DNA of 10,133 nt, taken from Bacteroidales bacterium. GTDB lineage: Bacteria > Bacteroidota > Bacteroidia > Bacteroidales > UBA4417. The stretch is from positions 1 through 10,133 of the forward strand of contig JANXXZ010000068.1 in assembly GCA_025350385.1 (NCBI GenBank), given 5' to 3'. The notes under the pieces were generated by a model. That model was not told the origin of the DNA, made no database searches, and saw nothing but the letters and a program-made list of their open reading frames with translations. A program made the position numbers and the translations under genes. This document shows positions 1 through 6,035 of this stretch, in pieces; the stretch's first letter is position 1; each line of letters begins with the position of its first letter.

Positions 1-169
1 AGTTGCCCCCCGGCAGAGCTCGCCTCCGCTTCATCTGACCAGACTAAGTTAAGTGAACATAACCAAAAGATGAAATTGAATTACAAACAATTAAAGTAGA
101 AGTTTGGTCTTTTCTGTCAACCAAAATCATGAAAGGACAAATACCCAAAAACAAACACTCAAGCACAAA
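1..169. other. Non-coding left edge, downstream of the C69 peptidase gene
   Basis: No convincing gene is visible. The first 40 bases are clearly GC-richer than the rest and include a tiny hairpin-capable TGCC-CCCC-GGCA (4-15). After that the sequence becomes AT-rich. Plus-strand frame 1 is open from the window edge to a TAG at 97-99, so the tail of an upstream gene cannot be excluded, but the 32 residues match nothing I recognise. The last part (137-171) shows a 14-bp periodicity that is listed separately. Confidence 0.5.
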
Positions 170-171
170 CT
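137..171. repeat. Possible 7/14-bp periodic repeat at the peptidase stop codon
   Basis: ACAAATA (137), ACAAACA (151) and ACAAACT (165) lie exactly 14 bp apart. The heptamers between them, CCCAAAA (144) and CTCAAGC (158), resemble each other at 4 of 7 positions. The last copy overlaps the minus-strand stop codon of the C69 peptidase (170-172). The region is A-rich, so chance is a real alternative. It is listed because clearer heptamer arrays occur at other gene ends in this window. Confidence 0.4.
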
Positions 172-1846
172 ACTGCTTCCCTGTCTCAATGACCTTAAAC
201 TTATCCCCGGTTTGTTTTACCAGGTTACGATAAAATTCTTCGCTGTAACCGGGTTGTTTTACAATAGGATTCAACTGGCCCGGCACAGCAGTTTTGATAT
301 TGCCATCCATATACTTCGTGAACAGGAAAGCATAGAGGTTTTTCCATTCATGAACCGTATTGTTACCCTGTGATACTGAAAAATCTGTCAGAAACTGGAT
401 GGCTTTTGCGGGAGATTGTTTGTACATTTCGGCAGCCAGTTTATCCATAGCCGGAACCAAAGCAAAATAATTTCCTTCGAGTTCCGACTGCTTTTTCTGG
501 ATATCGACAATCATGTCTTTGTAACGGGTATAGGCAAAGTTTGATACCTGGTTAAAAACCCAGAAAGCTGCATTATCGCTGAAAGTCATCATATTTCCAT
601 TGCCAACGGCAAAGGTTTCGGGAACCTTAGTCATGCAGGTATACATCGGCGTATACACAGTGCTGTAAGTATCGTCAACACCAAACCAGATGATGCCTCC
701 AAGCGGGTTGGCAATCCATGGGCGCGACTGGGCAATGAATGAAAAACCCGTCTGCTGGGTTGACACAGCGCGTTCGTTGCAGTATTTCACTCCGTCTACT
801 TTCCAGGTTAAGGGGCGCCAGCGGACGATGCTGCCGTATGAACCCGCGCCTACATCCTTTGTCATGTCAAGCGGTGTATTCTGGTAATAATCGCGCATGA
901 AACCATACATATCCTGAAGAGTGATTTTACGATCAGGCTTTATATACAAAGGCATGCGGTTAGTAAGGTTTTTTCCTTCAATATAATCGAGGTATTTGTC
1001 CATTCCTTTGGTGGCCTTATTGAAAGCACTCCAGACCCGGGCCTCACAAAAACGGGCGCCTTCAAAATTAACCGGGTTGTATGTATCACTGAAACTGAAA
1101 TTTTTGTCCTCGCCGGCGAACCATCCTTTTTCGCGTGCAACGGTAATAACATCCGCAGCATAAAGACAGTTTTCGGGATCATTGAGCGGAAAAGTAGTAA
1201 TACGAGCCTGGTTGGCATGACCAGAAATATAACCATCGGGAATACGAATGGCTACCCATACAGCTCCTTTGTTGTATTTATAAGTGATTCTTCCTTTTTT
1301 ATCCTTAACAGGTTCCGGTTTGCCCTTACCTACCATTTCCAATATCCATACTTCATTGGCATCGCTGATGCTAAATGATTCCCCTTCGCTGGCATAGCCA
1401 TATTCGGCAACCAGGTCTGTCATAATTTTGATGGCTTCGCGGGCCGTTCGCGAACGCTGAAGGGCGATATAAATAAGGCTACCATAATCAACCGTTGCTG
1501 CCGTATCTACTAATTCTTCACGTCCGCCGAACGTTGTTTCGCCAATGGCAACCTGGTTTTCGTTCATGTTGCCGACAACGTTGTATGTCTGCCGTGCCTG
1601 TTTTATCTTTCCAAGATATTTGCCGGTATCCCATTCGTACACATCCAGCAGTGCTCCTTCGGGATACACAGCAGCCGGGTAGTGGTAGAGTTCGCCAAAC
1701 AAAGTATGCGAGTCAGCCGTATAGCTGATCATACAGGATCCATCAGCAGAAGCTCCTTTGGTGACCAGAAAATTGGTGCAGGCTTTTGAAGGTAATGCCA
1801 GGACTACAAGAGTGAGGCTGAGTACCAGGAAAAGGGTTTTTTTCAT
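170..1846 (-). CDS. Secreted C69-family dipeptidase (Ntn hydrolase)
   Basis: This 558-residue protein has the layout of peptidase family C69 (PepD/dipeptidase A type), which releases dipeptides and uses an N-terminal cysteine as nucleophile. Residues 1-22 form a signal peptide: two lysines, a hydrophobic run at 5-18, then a site ending Ser-Lys-Ala. The next residue is Cys23, in the family's N-terminal CTNFLVTKGASADGS block. Signal peptidase cleavage would therefore expose the catalytic Cys directly. A lipoprotein is less likely, because Lys at -2 and Ser at -3 do not fit a lipobox. The length is normal for Bacteroidota members. The protein probably acts in the periplasm or at the surface on peptides. 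The ATG start has no Shine-Dalgarno; the leader is made of a 7-bp repeat. The gene lies 183 bp downstream of cysN on the same strand and has no obvious functional link to it. The family call is firm; the substrate is unknown. Confidence 0.9.
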   Translation of the reverse strand: MKKTLFLVLSLTLVVLALPSKACTNFLVTKGASADGSCMISYTADSHTLFGELYHYPAAVYPEGALLDVYEWDTGKYLGKIKQARQTYNVVGNMNENQVAIGETTFGGREELVDTAATVDYGSLIYIALQRSRTAREAIKIMTDLVAEYGYASEGESFSISDANEVWILEMVGKGKPEPVKDKKGRITYKYNKGAVWVAIRIPDGYISGHANQARITTFPLNDPENCLYAADVITVAREKGWFAGEDKNFSFSDTYNPVNFEGARFCEARVWSAFNKATKGMDKYLDYIEGKNLTNRMPLYIKPDRKITLQDMYGFMRDYYQNTPLDMTKDVGAGSYGSIVRWRPLTWKVDGVKYCNERAVSTQQTGFSFIAQSRPWIANPLGGIIWFGVDDTYSTVYTPMYTCMTKVPETFAVGNGNMMTFSDNAAFWVFNQVSNFAYTRYKDMIVDIQKKQSELEGNYFALVPAMDKLAAEMYKQSPAKAIQFLTDFSVSQGNNTVHEWKNLYAFLFTKYMDGNIKTAVPGQLNPIVKQPGYSEEFYRNLVKQTGDKFKVIETGKQ

Positions 1847-1855
1847 GTGTGGGAG

Positions 1856-1876
1856 TTATTGGTTATTGGTTACTGG
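1856..1876. repeat. Heptamer tandem repeat, TTATTGG type
   Basis: TTATTGG occurs at 1856 and again immediately at 1863, followed by TTACTGG at 1870 (6 of 7 matching). That makes three tandem 7-bp units with no gap. Read on the minus strand, these are A-rich CCAATAA units ending 9 bp before the ATG of the C69 peptidase, so the ribosome-binding leader is built from the repeat. Confidence 0.75.
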
Positions 1877-1899
1877 TAGTGAATATTCTTACGTTTTAA

Positions 1900-1920
1900 A
1901 TCCGGAATCTCGTATTCCGT
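1900..1920. repeat. Degenerate heptamer repeat, ATYYCGT type
   Basis: Three adjacent heptamers, ATCCGGA (1900), ATCTCGT (1907) and ATTCCGT (1914), match a common ATCCCGT-like word at 5 to 6 of 7 positions. They resemble ATTTCGG in the repeat at 10108-10133. The block is short and degenerate, so it rests partly on its neighbours having the same period. Confidence 0.5.
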
Positions 1921-1942
1921 TATCCTGCAGTCATTCGTCCGA

Positions 1943-1977
1943 TCGCCCCTCACGCTTCGCCCCTCGCTCCTCGCCCC
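1943..1977. repeat. Heptamer tandem repeat, TCGCCCC type
   Basis: TCGCCCC occurs exactly at 1943, 1957 and 1971. The two intervening heptamers are TCACGCT (1950, 4 of 7) and TCGCTCC (1964, 6 of 7). This gives five units of 7 bp in register, ending in a T-rich run at 1980-1984. The block is pyrimidine-rich on the plus strand and unlike the flanking AT-rich DNA. It lies about 50 bp beyond the cysN stop codon. Confidence 0.75.
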
Positions 1978-2029
1978 TCTTTTTAACGATTTCTTCAAAA
2001 TAGCGTAAAACCTTAAATTAATGCGACCA

Positions 2030-3304
2030 CTACTCTATCATCCCCACCCCGACCGTTTCATTAGTTCCTTCATCAATCAGCACCAGTGCTCCGGTACGGC
2101 GGTTGCGGCTGTATGAATCAAAAAACAAAGGCTTCGTGGTACGGATACTTACGCTGGCTATTTCGTTCATGTGCACCTCCTTATCTTCTTCCATCTTTTC
2201 AAGGTTGTTTACATTTACCTTATAATGGACCTCCTTAATGAGGCAACGCACATCCCTGGTGGTATGCTTCAGGGCGTATTTCCCGTTGATCTGCATGGGA
2301 CGTGGATTCATCCAGCAAATCATCATGGTAATATCCTGGCTCACCTGGGGTAGGTTGTCTTCCTTCACGATCATATCGCCCCGGCTCACATCCACATCAT
2401 CCTCCAGTTGCAATGTTACCGACATGGGCGGGAAAGCTTCAGTAACTGAACCTTCATGGGCATCAACTGATTTAATGACAGACCTGTACCCTTCGGGTAA
2501 TACTATTATTTTATCGCCTTTGGCGAAAACACCCCCATCGACCCTGCCGGCATACCCGCGGTAATCATGAAACTCTTCTGATATCGGGCGAATGACATAT
2601 TGCACTGGGAAACGGGCATCATCCAGGTTATAGTCATGATTGATCGGGAGGGTTTCAAGTACCTGGAGCAAAGTTCCTTCGTTGTACCAGGGCATATTAT
2701 TCGATTCATCCACTACATTGTCGCCATGCAGGGCGCTTATCGGTACAAAACGGTAATCGTGGACGGATATCTTCTGTGAAAATTCGTTGAACTGGGCTTT
2801 TATTTCCTCGTATCGTTCCTGGCTGTAATTCACCAGGTCCATCTTATTGATGCAGATCACAATATGGGGGATCTGCAGTAATGTGGAAATATAGGAATGA
2901 CGGCAGGTTTGCTCAGTAACACCATTTCGGGCATCTATGAGGATAAGGGCGGCATTGGCTGTGGAAGCGCCGGTAACCATGTTACGGGTATATTGCACAT
3001 GACCAGGGGTATCGGCAATAATAAACTTGCGTTTCGGAGTAGCAAAATAACGGTAGGCAACATCAATTGTAATACCCTGCTCCCGTTCAGCACGAAGTCC
3101 GTCAGTAAGCAGTGCCAGGTTGATATATTCGTTTCCCCGCTGTATGCTGGCGCGTTTCACGGCTTCAAGCTGGTCTTCAAAAATGGATTTACTGTCGTAT
3201 AAAAGCCTCCCGATGAGGGTGCTTTTGCCATCATCAACACTGCCGGCCGTGGTAAAGCGCAGCAGTTCCATATCAAGATATCCTTTCGATGAAAATTCAG
3301 TCAC
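2030..3304 (-). CDS. cysN: Sulfate adenylyltransferase GTPase subunit (ATP sulfurylase large subunit)
   Basis: CysN is the GTP-hydrolysing subunit that drives CysD to make APS from sulfate and ATP in the cytoplasm. The 424-residue protein carries the full EF-Tu-like set: P-loop GSVDDGKS (21-28), switch region EREQGITID (73-81), DTPGH (98-102) and NKMD (153-156). Beta-barrel domains II/III follow and end in the typical RTGALVLIDEGTNETVGVG. It is not fused to an APS kinase, unlike NodQ-type proteins; cysC is separate here. The start codon is GTG at 3302-3304. An upstream in-frame stop (3332-3334) leaves no longer option, and the next start, ATG at codon 12, would remove the family-conserved GYLDMELLRF beginning. 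The gene lies 162 bp downstream of cysD, which is long for a simple operon. Confidence 0.95.
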   Translation of the reverse strand: MTEFSSKGYLDMELLRFTTAGSVDDGKSTLIGRLLYDSKSIFEDQLEAVKRASIQRGNEYINLALLTDGLRAEREQGITIDVAYRYFATPKRKFIIADTPGHVQYTRNMVTGASTANAALILIDARNGVTEQTCRHSYISTLLQIPHIVICINKMDLVNYSQERYEEIKAQFNEFSQKISVHDYRFVPISALHGDNVVDESNNMPWYNEGTLLQVLETLPINHDYNLDDARFPVQYVIRPISEEFHDYRGYAGRVDGGVFAKGDKIIVLPEGYRSVIKSVDAHEGSVTEAFPPMSVTLQLEDDVDVSRGDMIVKEDNLPQVSQDITMMICWMNPRPMQINGKYALKHTTRDVRCLIKEVHYKVNVNNLEKMEEDKEVHMNEIASVSIRTTKPLFFDSYSRNRRTGALVLIDEGTNETVGVGMIE

Positions 3305-3365
3305 GTAATGCGTTGTAGTTAAAAGTTGTGATTAATCGTCTCTTCTTATTTTCACACTTAATGGT

Positions 3366-3373
3366 CAAAGCTA
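3366..3373 (-). promoter_or_regulatory. Possible -7 box in front of cysN
   Basis: The minus strand reads TAGCTTTG, matching the Bacteroidota TAnnTTTG box, about 60 bp before the cysN GTG. No TTTG lies 19-21 bp upstream of it; the nearest candidates are about 14 and 25 bp away. It is therefore only half a promoter. It could give cysN a second transcript inside the long cysD-cysN gap. Confidence 0.25.
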
Positions 3374-3432
3374 GAGTTATATCAGGACAAAACTGTTTCA
3401 AACTTCTTGGTAAATAACCTGATTTACAACAA

Positions 3433-3460
3433 TTTTGCCATTTGCATTTTTACTTTTGCC
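3433..3460. repeat. Heptamer tandem repeat, TTTTGCC type, beside the cysD stop
   Basis: Four heptamers run in register: TTTTGCC (3433), ATTTGCA (3440), TTTTTAC (3447) and TTTTGCC (3454). The outer two are identical, and the inner two each match at 5 of 7 positions. The array ends 6 bp before the cysD stop codon (3467-3469) on the plus-strand coordinate, so on the minus strand it lies just downstream of the gene. Confidence 0.6.
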
Positions 3461-3466
3461 TTAACT

Positions 3467-4372
3467 CTAGAAATAGCCTTCTTTCTTGCGGTCTTCCATG
3501 GCGGCTTCGCTGCGGAGATCGTCAGCCCGGCTGCCACGCTCGGTTACCCGGGTTGCGGCAATTTCGGAAATGATCTCTTCCAGCGAATTAGCCGTTGAAA
3601 GGGTAAGCCCGGTGCAGGAAACATCGCCGATGGTCCGGCATCGCACCGTCCTGATCTCAGCATGTTCATTGGGTTTCAGTTTCATGAAGGGAGCCGCGGC
3701 CAGCCATGCCCCGTCGCGGTTGAACACTTCCCGCTGGTGGGTGTAATAAATACTGGGCATGGGTATATTTTCCTTCAGGATGTATTGCCATACATCCATT
3801 TCAGTCCAGTTGCTTATGGGGAATACCCGGAAATGTTCACCCATATGCTTTTTCCCGTTAAAGATGTTCCAGAGTTCGGGTCGTTGATTCTTGGGGTCCC
3901 ATTGCCCGAATTCGTCCCTATGCGAAAAGAAGCGTTCCTTGGCACGGGCTTTTTCCTCATCGCGCCGGCCGCCACCCATGCAACAATCGAATTTGTATTT
4001 TTCGATGGTGTCGAGTAGGGTAACCGTTTGCAAAAGATTACGGCTGGCATTGTAACCTTTTTCTTCCGTAACACGCCCGGTATCAATGGATTCCTGGACC
4101 GACCCGACAAGGAGCCGGACACCGAGTTTCTTAACCAGGTCGTCGCGATAGTCAAGCGTTTCCTGGAAATTATGACCGGTATCCACATGCAATAATGGAA
4201 AAGGAATTCTGGCAGGCCAGAATGCTTTCTTGGCAAGCCAGGTCATCACTATCGAATCTTTCCCTCCCGAAAAAAGGATGGCAGGCCGCTCGAACTGGGC
4301 AGCTACTTCACGGATCACAAAGATGGATTCGCTTTCAAGTTCGTCGAGATGGGTAAGATTATATCTGTTCAT
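3467..4372 (-). CDS. cysD: Sulfate adenylyltransferase small subunit (catalytic)
   Basis: CysD is the catalytic subunit of the heterodimeric ATP sulfurylase and makes APS with CysN. The 301-residue length is that of the family. The PP-loop SGGKDS at 35-40 binds the ATP pyrophosphate. The family's CMGGGRRDEEKARAKERF block follows mid-protein, and the C-terminal tail RGSRADDLRSEAAMEDRKKEGYF is almost diagnostic of CysD. PAPS reductase (CysH) shares the PP-loop fold but lacks this tail and is shorter. The ATG start at 4370-4372 has no Shine-Dalgarno. The gene lies 128 bp downstream of cysC with no TAnnTTTG box in the gap, so it is probably read from the cysC promoter. Confidence 0.96.
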   Translation of the reverse strand: MNRYNLTHLDELESESIFVIREVAAQFERPAILFSGGKDSIVMTWLAKKAFWPARIPFPLLHVDTGHNFQETLDYRDDLVKKLGVRLLVGSVQESIDTGRVTEEKGYNASRNLLQTVTLLDTIEKYKFDCCMGGGRRDEEKARAKERFFSHRDEFGQWDPKNQRPELWNIFNGKKHMGEHFRVFPISNWTEMDVWQYILKENIPMPSIYYTHQREVFNRDGAWLAAAPFMKLKPNEHAEIRTVRCRTIGDVSCTGLTLSTANSLEEIISEIAATRVTERGSRADDLRSEAAMEDRKKEGYF

Positions 4373-4500
4373 TTTTTGATTCTGCTTCGCTTGAGTACTG
4401 ATTTAATTTTTTAAAATTTCTAATCGACGGTTTACCTTTCATCAATGCTGGCATGCCTTTCACCCGGAACAGGGTTACAAATTCTCCGGCTATGTTTCAG

Positions 4501-5106
4501 TTAATTTCCTCTGTGTTCAATCATAGGGATAATATAGTCAAGAATCCGATTTACGGAATCTTCAATGCTTTCCTTATCGGTATTAACCTCCAGGTTAGGG
4601 TGAAAAGGTTTTTCGAAAGGGGCATTCACACCGGTGAAATCAGTTATTTGCCCGGCCCTGGCTTTTTTGTACATTCCTTTAACATCGCGGTGTTCGCAGA
4701 CTTCAACCGAAGGATTGAGAAATATCTCTATAAAGTCATTGTTCCCGATAATGCTGCGTGCCAGGTCGCGGATTTCATGCGTAGGGCTTACAAAGGCATT
4801 GATGGTAATAACGCCCGCCGAAAGGAATAGTTTTGATACCTCGGCAATGCGACGGATATTTTCAAGCCGGTCAACATTGGAAAAACCCAGGTTGCTGTTG
4901 ATCCCGCAACGGACATTGTCTCCGTCCAATACCTGACAAAGGTATCCACGGTTAAATAACTCCTTTTCGATTCCCAGGGCGAGAGTGGTCTTGCCCGAAC
5001 AGGGCAGTCCGGTAAACCAGATTACCCTGGCCCGCTGGTTTAGTGTGCGTTCTTTCTCCTGGCGGCTCACCAGCTTCTCGAACAGTGGAAATACTGATTG
5101 GTTCAC
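4501..5106 (-). CDS. cysC: Adenylylsulfate (APS) kinase
   Basis: CysC phosphorylates APS on the 3'-hydroxyl to give PAPS. The 201-residue protein has the Walker A motif GLPCSGKTT (33-41), DGDNVR (61-66), DRLENIRR (79-86) and the APS-kinase lid signature KGMYKKARAGQI followed by DFTGVNAPFE. Ser107 in FVSP aligns with the serine of the family FISP motif. The usual Tyr-Arg after it is Thr-His here, which I believe is a lineage variant, not a defect. The start is GTG at 5104-5106: an in-frame stop lies two codons upstream and no other Met precedes the Walker motif. The gene is first in the leftward group and has a TAATTTTG box 26 nt before the start. It is a standalone kinase, not fused to CysN. 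Confidence 0.95.
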   Translation of the reverse strand: MNQSVFPLFEKLVSRQEKERTLNQRARVIWFTGLPCSGKTTLALGIEKELFNRGYLCQVLDGDNVRCGINSNLGFSNVDRLENIRRIAEVSKLFLSAGVITINAFVSPTHEIRDLARSIIGNNDFIEIFLNPSVEVCEHRDVKGMYKKARAGQITDFTGVNAPFEKPFHPNLEVNTDKESIEDSVNRILDYIIPMIEHRGN

Positions 5107-5132
5107 AACTTAATACCTAAATGAAACGGGGG

Positions 5133-5163
5133 CAAAATTACGGTTTATATTTAATGTAGTAAA
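5133..5163 (-). promoter_or_regulatory. Promoter for cysC(DN)
   Basis: On the minus strand the -7 box is TAATTTTG (5133-5140), an exact TAnnTTTG match. The -33 region about 20 bp upstream (near 5160-5163) reads TTTA, close to but not matching TTTG. Transcription should start near 5128, leaving a leader of about 22 nt before the GTG. That is too short for an attenuator or riboswitch. Confidence 0.6.
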
Positions 5164-5344
5164 CCTTTCTTTTTGGGCTCAACATGAGTCAAAATCTACC
5201 AAGTGAAAATAAATTATTTCAACCACTAAACAACAGGTAGAGATATTGTTTGAATACATAAACGCATCCGATGGTTGATAAGTCTCCTCTCTATTATACT
5301 GATTGCAGCGACTTTCAGCTTCAGATCACGGCTTTTTTTTTCTG

Positions 5345-5366
5345 TTGACGATCTTCCTGCCGTCAA
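5345..5366. promoter_or_regulatory. Perfect dyad, possible operator upstream of the DUF177 operon
   Basis: TTGACG (5345-5350) and CGTCAA (5361-5366) are exact inverted 6-mers separated by 10 bp, centred about 34 bp before the -33 box. A T9 run sits directly to the left. The geometry suits a dimeric DNA-binding protein. It does not look like a terminator, because neither strand has a U-run just after the stem. No regulator is known to me for this site. Confidence 0.3.
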
Positions 5367-5388
5367 TTAATACCCTGCAAAACAACTG

Positions 5389-5420
5389 TTTGTTATTTAT
5401 AAGAGTATTTTGTAATTTTG
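5389..5420 (+). promoter_or_regulatory. Promoter for the DUF177-rpmF-plsX-fabH operon
   Basis: TTTG at 5389-5392 is followed after 20 bp by TAATTTTG at 5413-5420. This is an exact match to the Bacteroidota -33/-7 arrangement, whose usual spacer is 19-21 bp. Transcription is expected near 5425, about 22 nt before the GTG start. The box is followed by CGCCCC, much like the CCCCC after the cysC box. Confidence 0.8.
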
Positions 5421-5446
5421 CGCCCCTTAATTAAAAAAGTCATTTT

Positions 5447-6016
5447 GTGGATTACCGGAAAGAATTTGTGATCCCGTTTGTTGGGTTAAACCTCGGTGAA
5501 CACCAATTTGAGCTTGAAGTAAAAGACAGGTTCTTTGAATATTTTGAGCATTCAGAATTGCATCATGGTCTTGTGAAAGCTATGGTTCACCTGGACAAGC
5601 AGGAACGCATGATGATTTTTTCATTCCATTTTGAAGGAGCTGTTGAGGTTATCTGTGATCGTTGTGGTGAGGATTTCATGTTTCCGTTGACAGGTGATGA
5701 ACACCTGATTGTAAAATATGGTCCTGAGTACAAGGAAGAAAGTGATGATATGATCATTATCCCGCCCACAGAATATAAAATTGACCTTGCACCTTTCATT
5801 TATGAATACCTTCACCTGTTGTTGCCGGTGCGCATTATCCACCCTGATAATAAGGATGGTAACACTGCCTGCAACCCTGATATACTTGAACGGTTAGCCC
5901 AACTTTCACCACATGCCGATGTTGACCCGCGCTGGGAAGCCCTTAGTAAACTGAAGGCACCTCTGCGAAACAAAAAAGATACAGGAACGGCTGAGACAGT
6001 TAAAAAGAAAAAATAA
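5447..6016 (+). CDS. DUF177 / YceD-family protein
   Basis: This 189-residue protein belongs to the DUF177 family (YceD in E. coli), encoded beside rpmF across bacteria and implicated in 23S rRNA accumulation and 50S biogenesis. Visible marks are the CDRCGE motif (Cys70, Cys73), a third Cys at 142 in CNPD, and the family's C-terminal DPRWEALSKLK (160-170). A lysine-rich tail ends in four lysines, suggesting RNA or ribosome contact. The start is GTG at 5447-5449, just after a consensus promoter. No alternative upstream start codon precedes it within the short leader. The stop lies 19 bp before rpmF, so the two are surely co-transcribed. Family assignment is firm; the exact biochemical role is not known. 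Confidence 0.9.
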   Translation: MDYRKEFVIPFVGLNLGEHQFELEVKDRFFEYFEHSELHHGLVKAMVHLDKQERMMIFSFHFEGAVEVICDRCGEDFMFPLTGDEHLIVKYGPEYKEESDDMIIIPPTEYKIDLAPFIYEYLHLLLPVRIIHPDNKDGNTACNPDILERLAQLSPHADVDPRWEALSKLKAPLRNKKDTGTAETVKKKK

Positions 6017-6035
6017 CCTATAAATACTTATTACA

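Larger units (their letters stand above)
1847..2029. other. Repeat-filled spacer between cysN and the C69 peptidase gene
   Basis: This 183-bp spacer lies between two minus-strand genes. I find no TAnnTTTG box on the minus strand and no clear terminator hairpin. About half of it consists of three different 7-bp-period blocks (1856-1876, 1900-1920, 1943-1977), listed separately. The base composition shifts abruptly between blocks, from A/T-rich to almost pure C/T with G. Confidence 0.7.
5107..5446. other. Divergent control region between cysC and the DUF177 gene
   Basis: This 340-bp non-coding region separates the leftward sulfur genes from the rightward ribosome/lipid operon. It holds one promoter at each edge (5133-5163 minus, 5389-5420 plus), a T9 run (5333-5341) and a dyad, TTGACG-N10-CGTCAA (5345-5366). 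It also contains a short CTCA-ACA-TGAG palindrome (5178-5188). The middle part, about 5190-5330, is AT-rich and shows me nothing further. The leaders are too short to hold a sulfur-linked riboswitch. Confidence 0.7.

Noticed and set aside
103..125. TTTGGT/ACCAAA inverted repeat downstream of the C69 peptidase, as a terminator
   Set aside because: Only 6 AT-rich pairs with an 11-nt loop and no good U-run after the stem on the minus strand.
1943..1977. CRISPR-like array from the repeated TCGCCCCTC word
   Set aside because: The units are 7 bp and contiguous with no unique spacers, and no cas genes are present.
3312..3337. 13-bp direct repeat GTTGTAGTTAAAA / GTTGTGATTAATC before cysN
   Set aside because: Only 9 of 13 positions match, the period differs from the 7-bp class, and it is likely chance in AT-rich DNA.
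4435..4462. CCTTTCA repeated 21 bp apart (4435 and 4456), as another heptamer array
   Set aside because: The two heptamers in between do not resemble the word, so the 21-bp spacing alone is not convincing.
4453..4830. 125-codon plus-strand reading frame opposite cysC
   Set aside because: It overlaps the conserved cysC coding sequence antisense and resembles no known protein; it is a shadow frame.
5178..5188. CTCA-ACA-TGAG palindrome upstream of the cysC promoter, as an operator
   Set aside because: 4-bp arms are too short to distinguish from chance.
5107..5446. Sulfur-responsive riboswitch (SAM type) ahead of cysC
   Set aside because: The predicted leader is about 22 nt, and no conserved riboswitch core is visible in the region.
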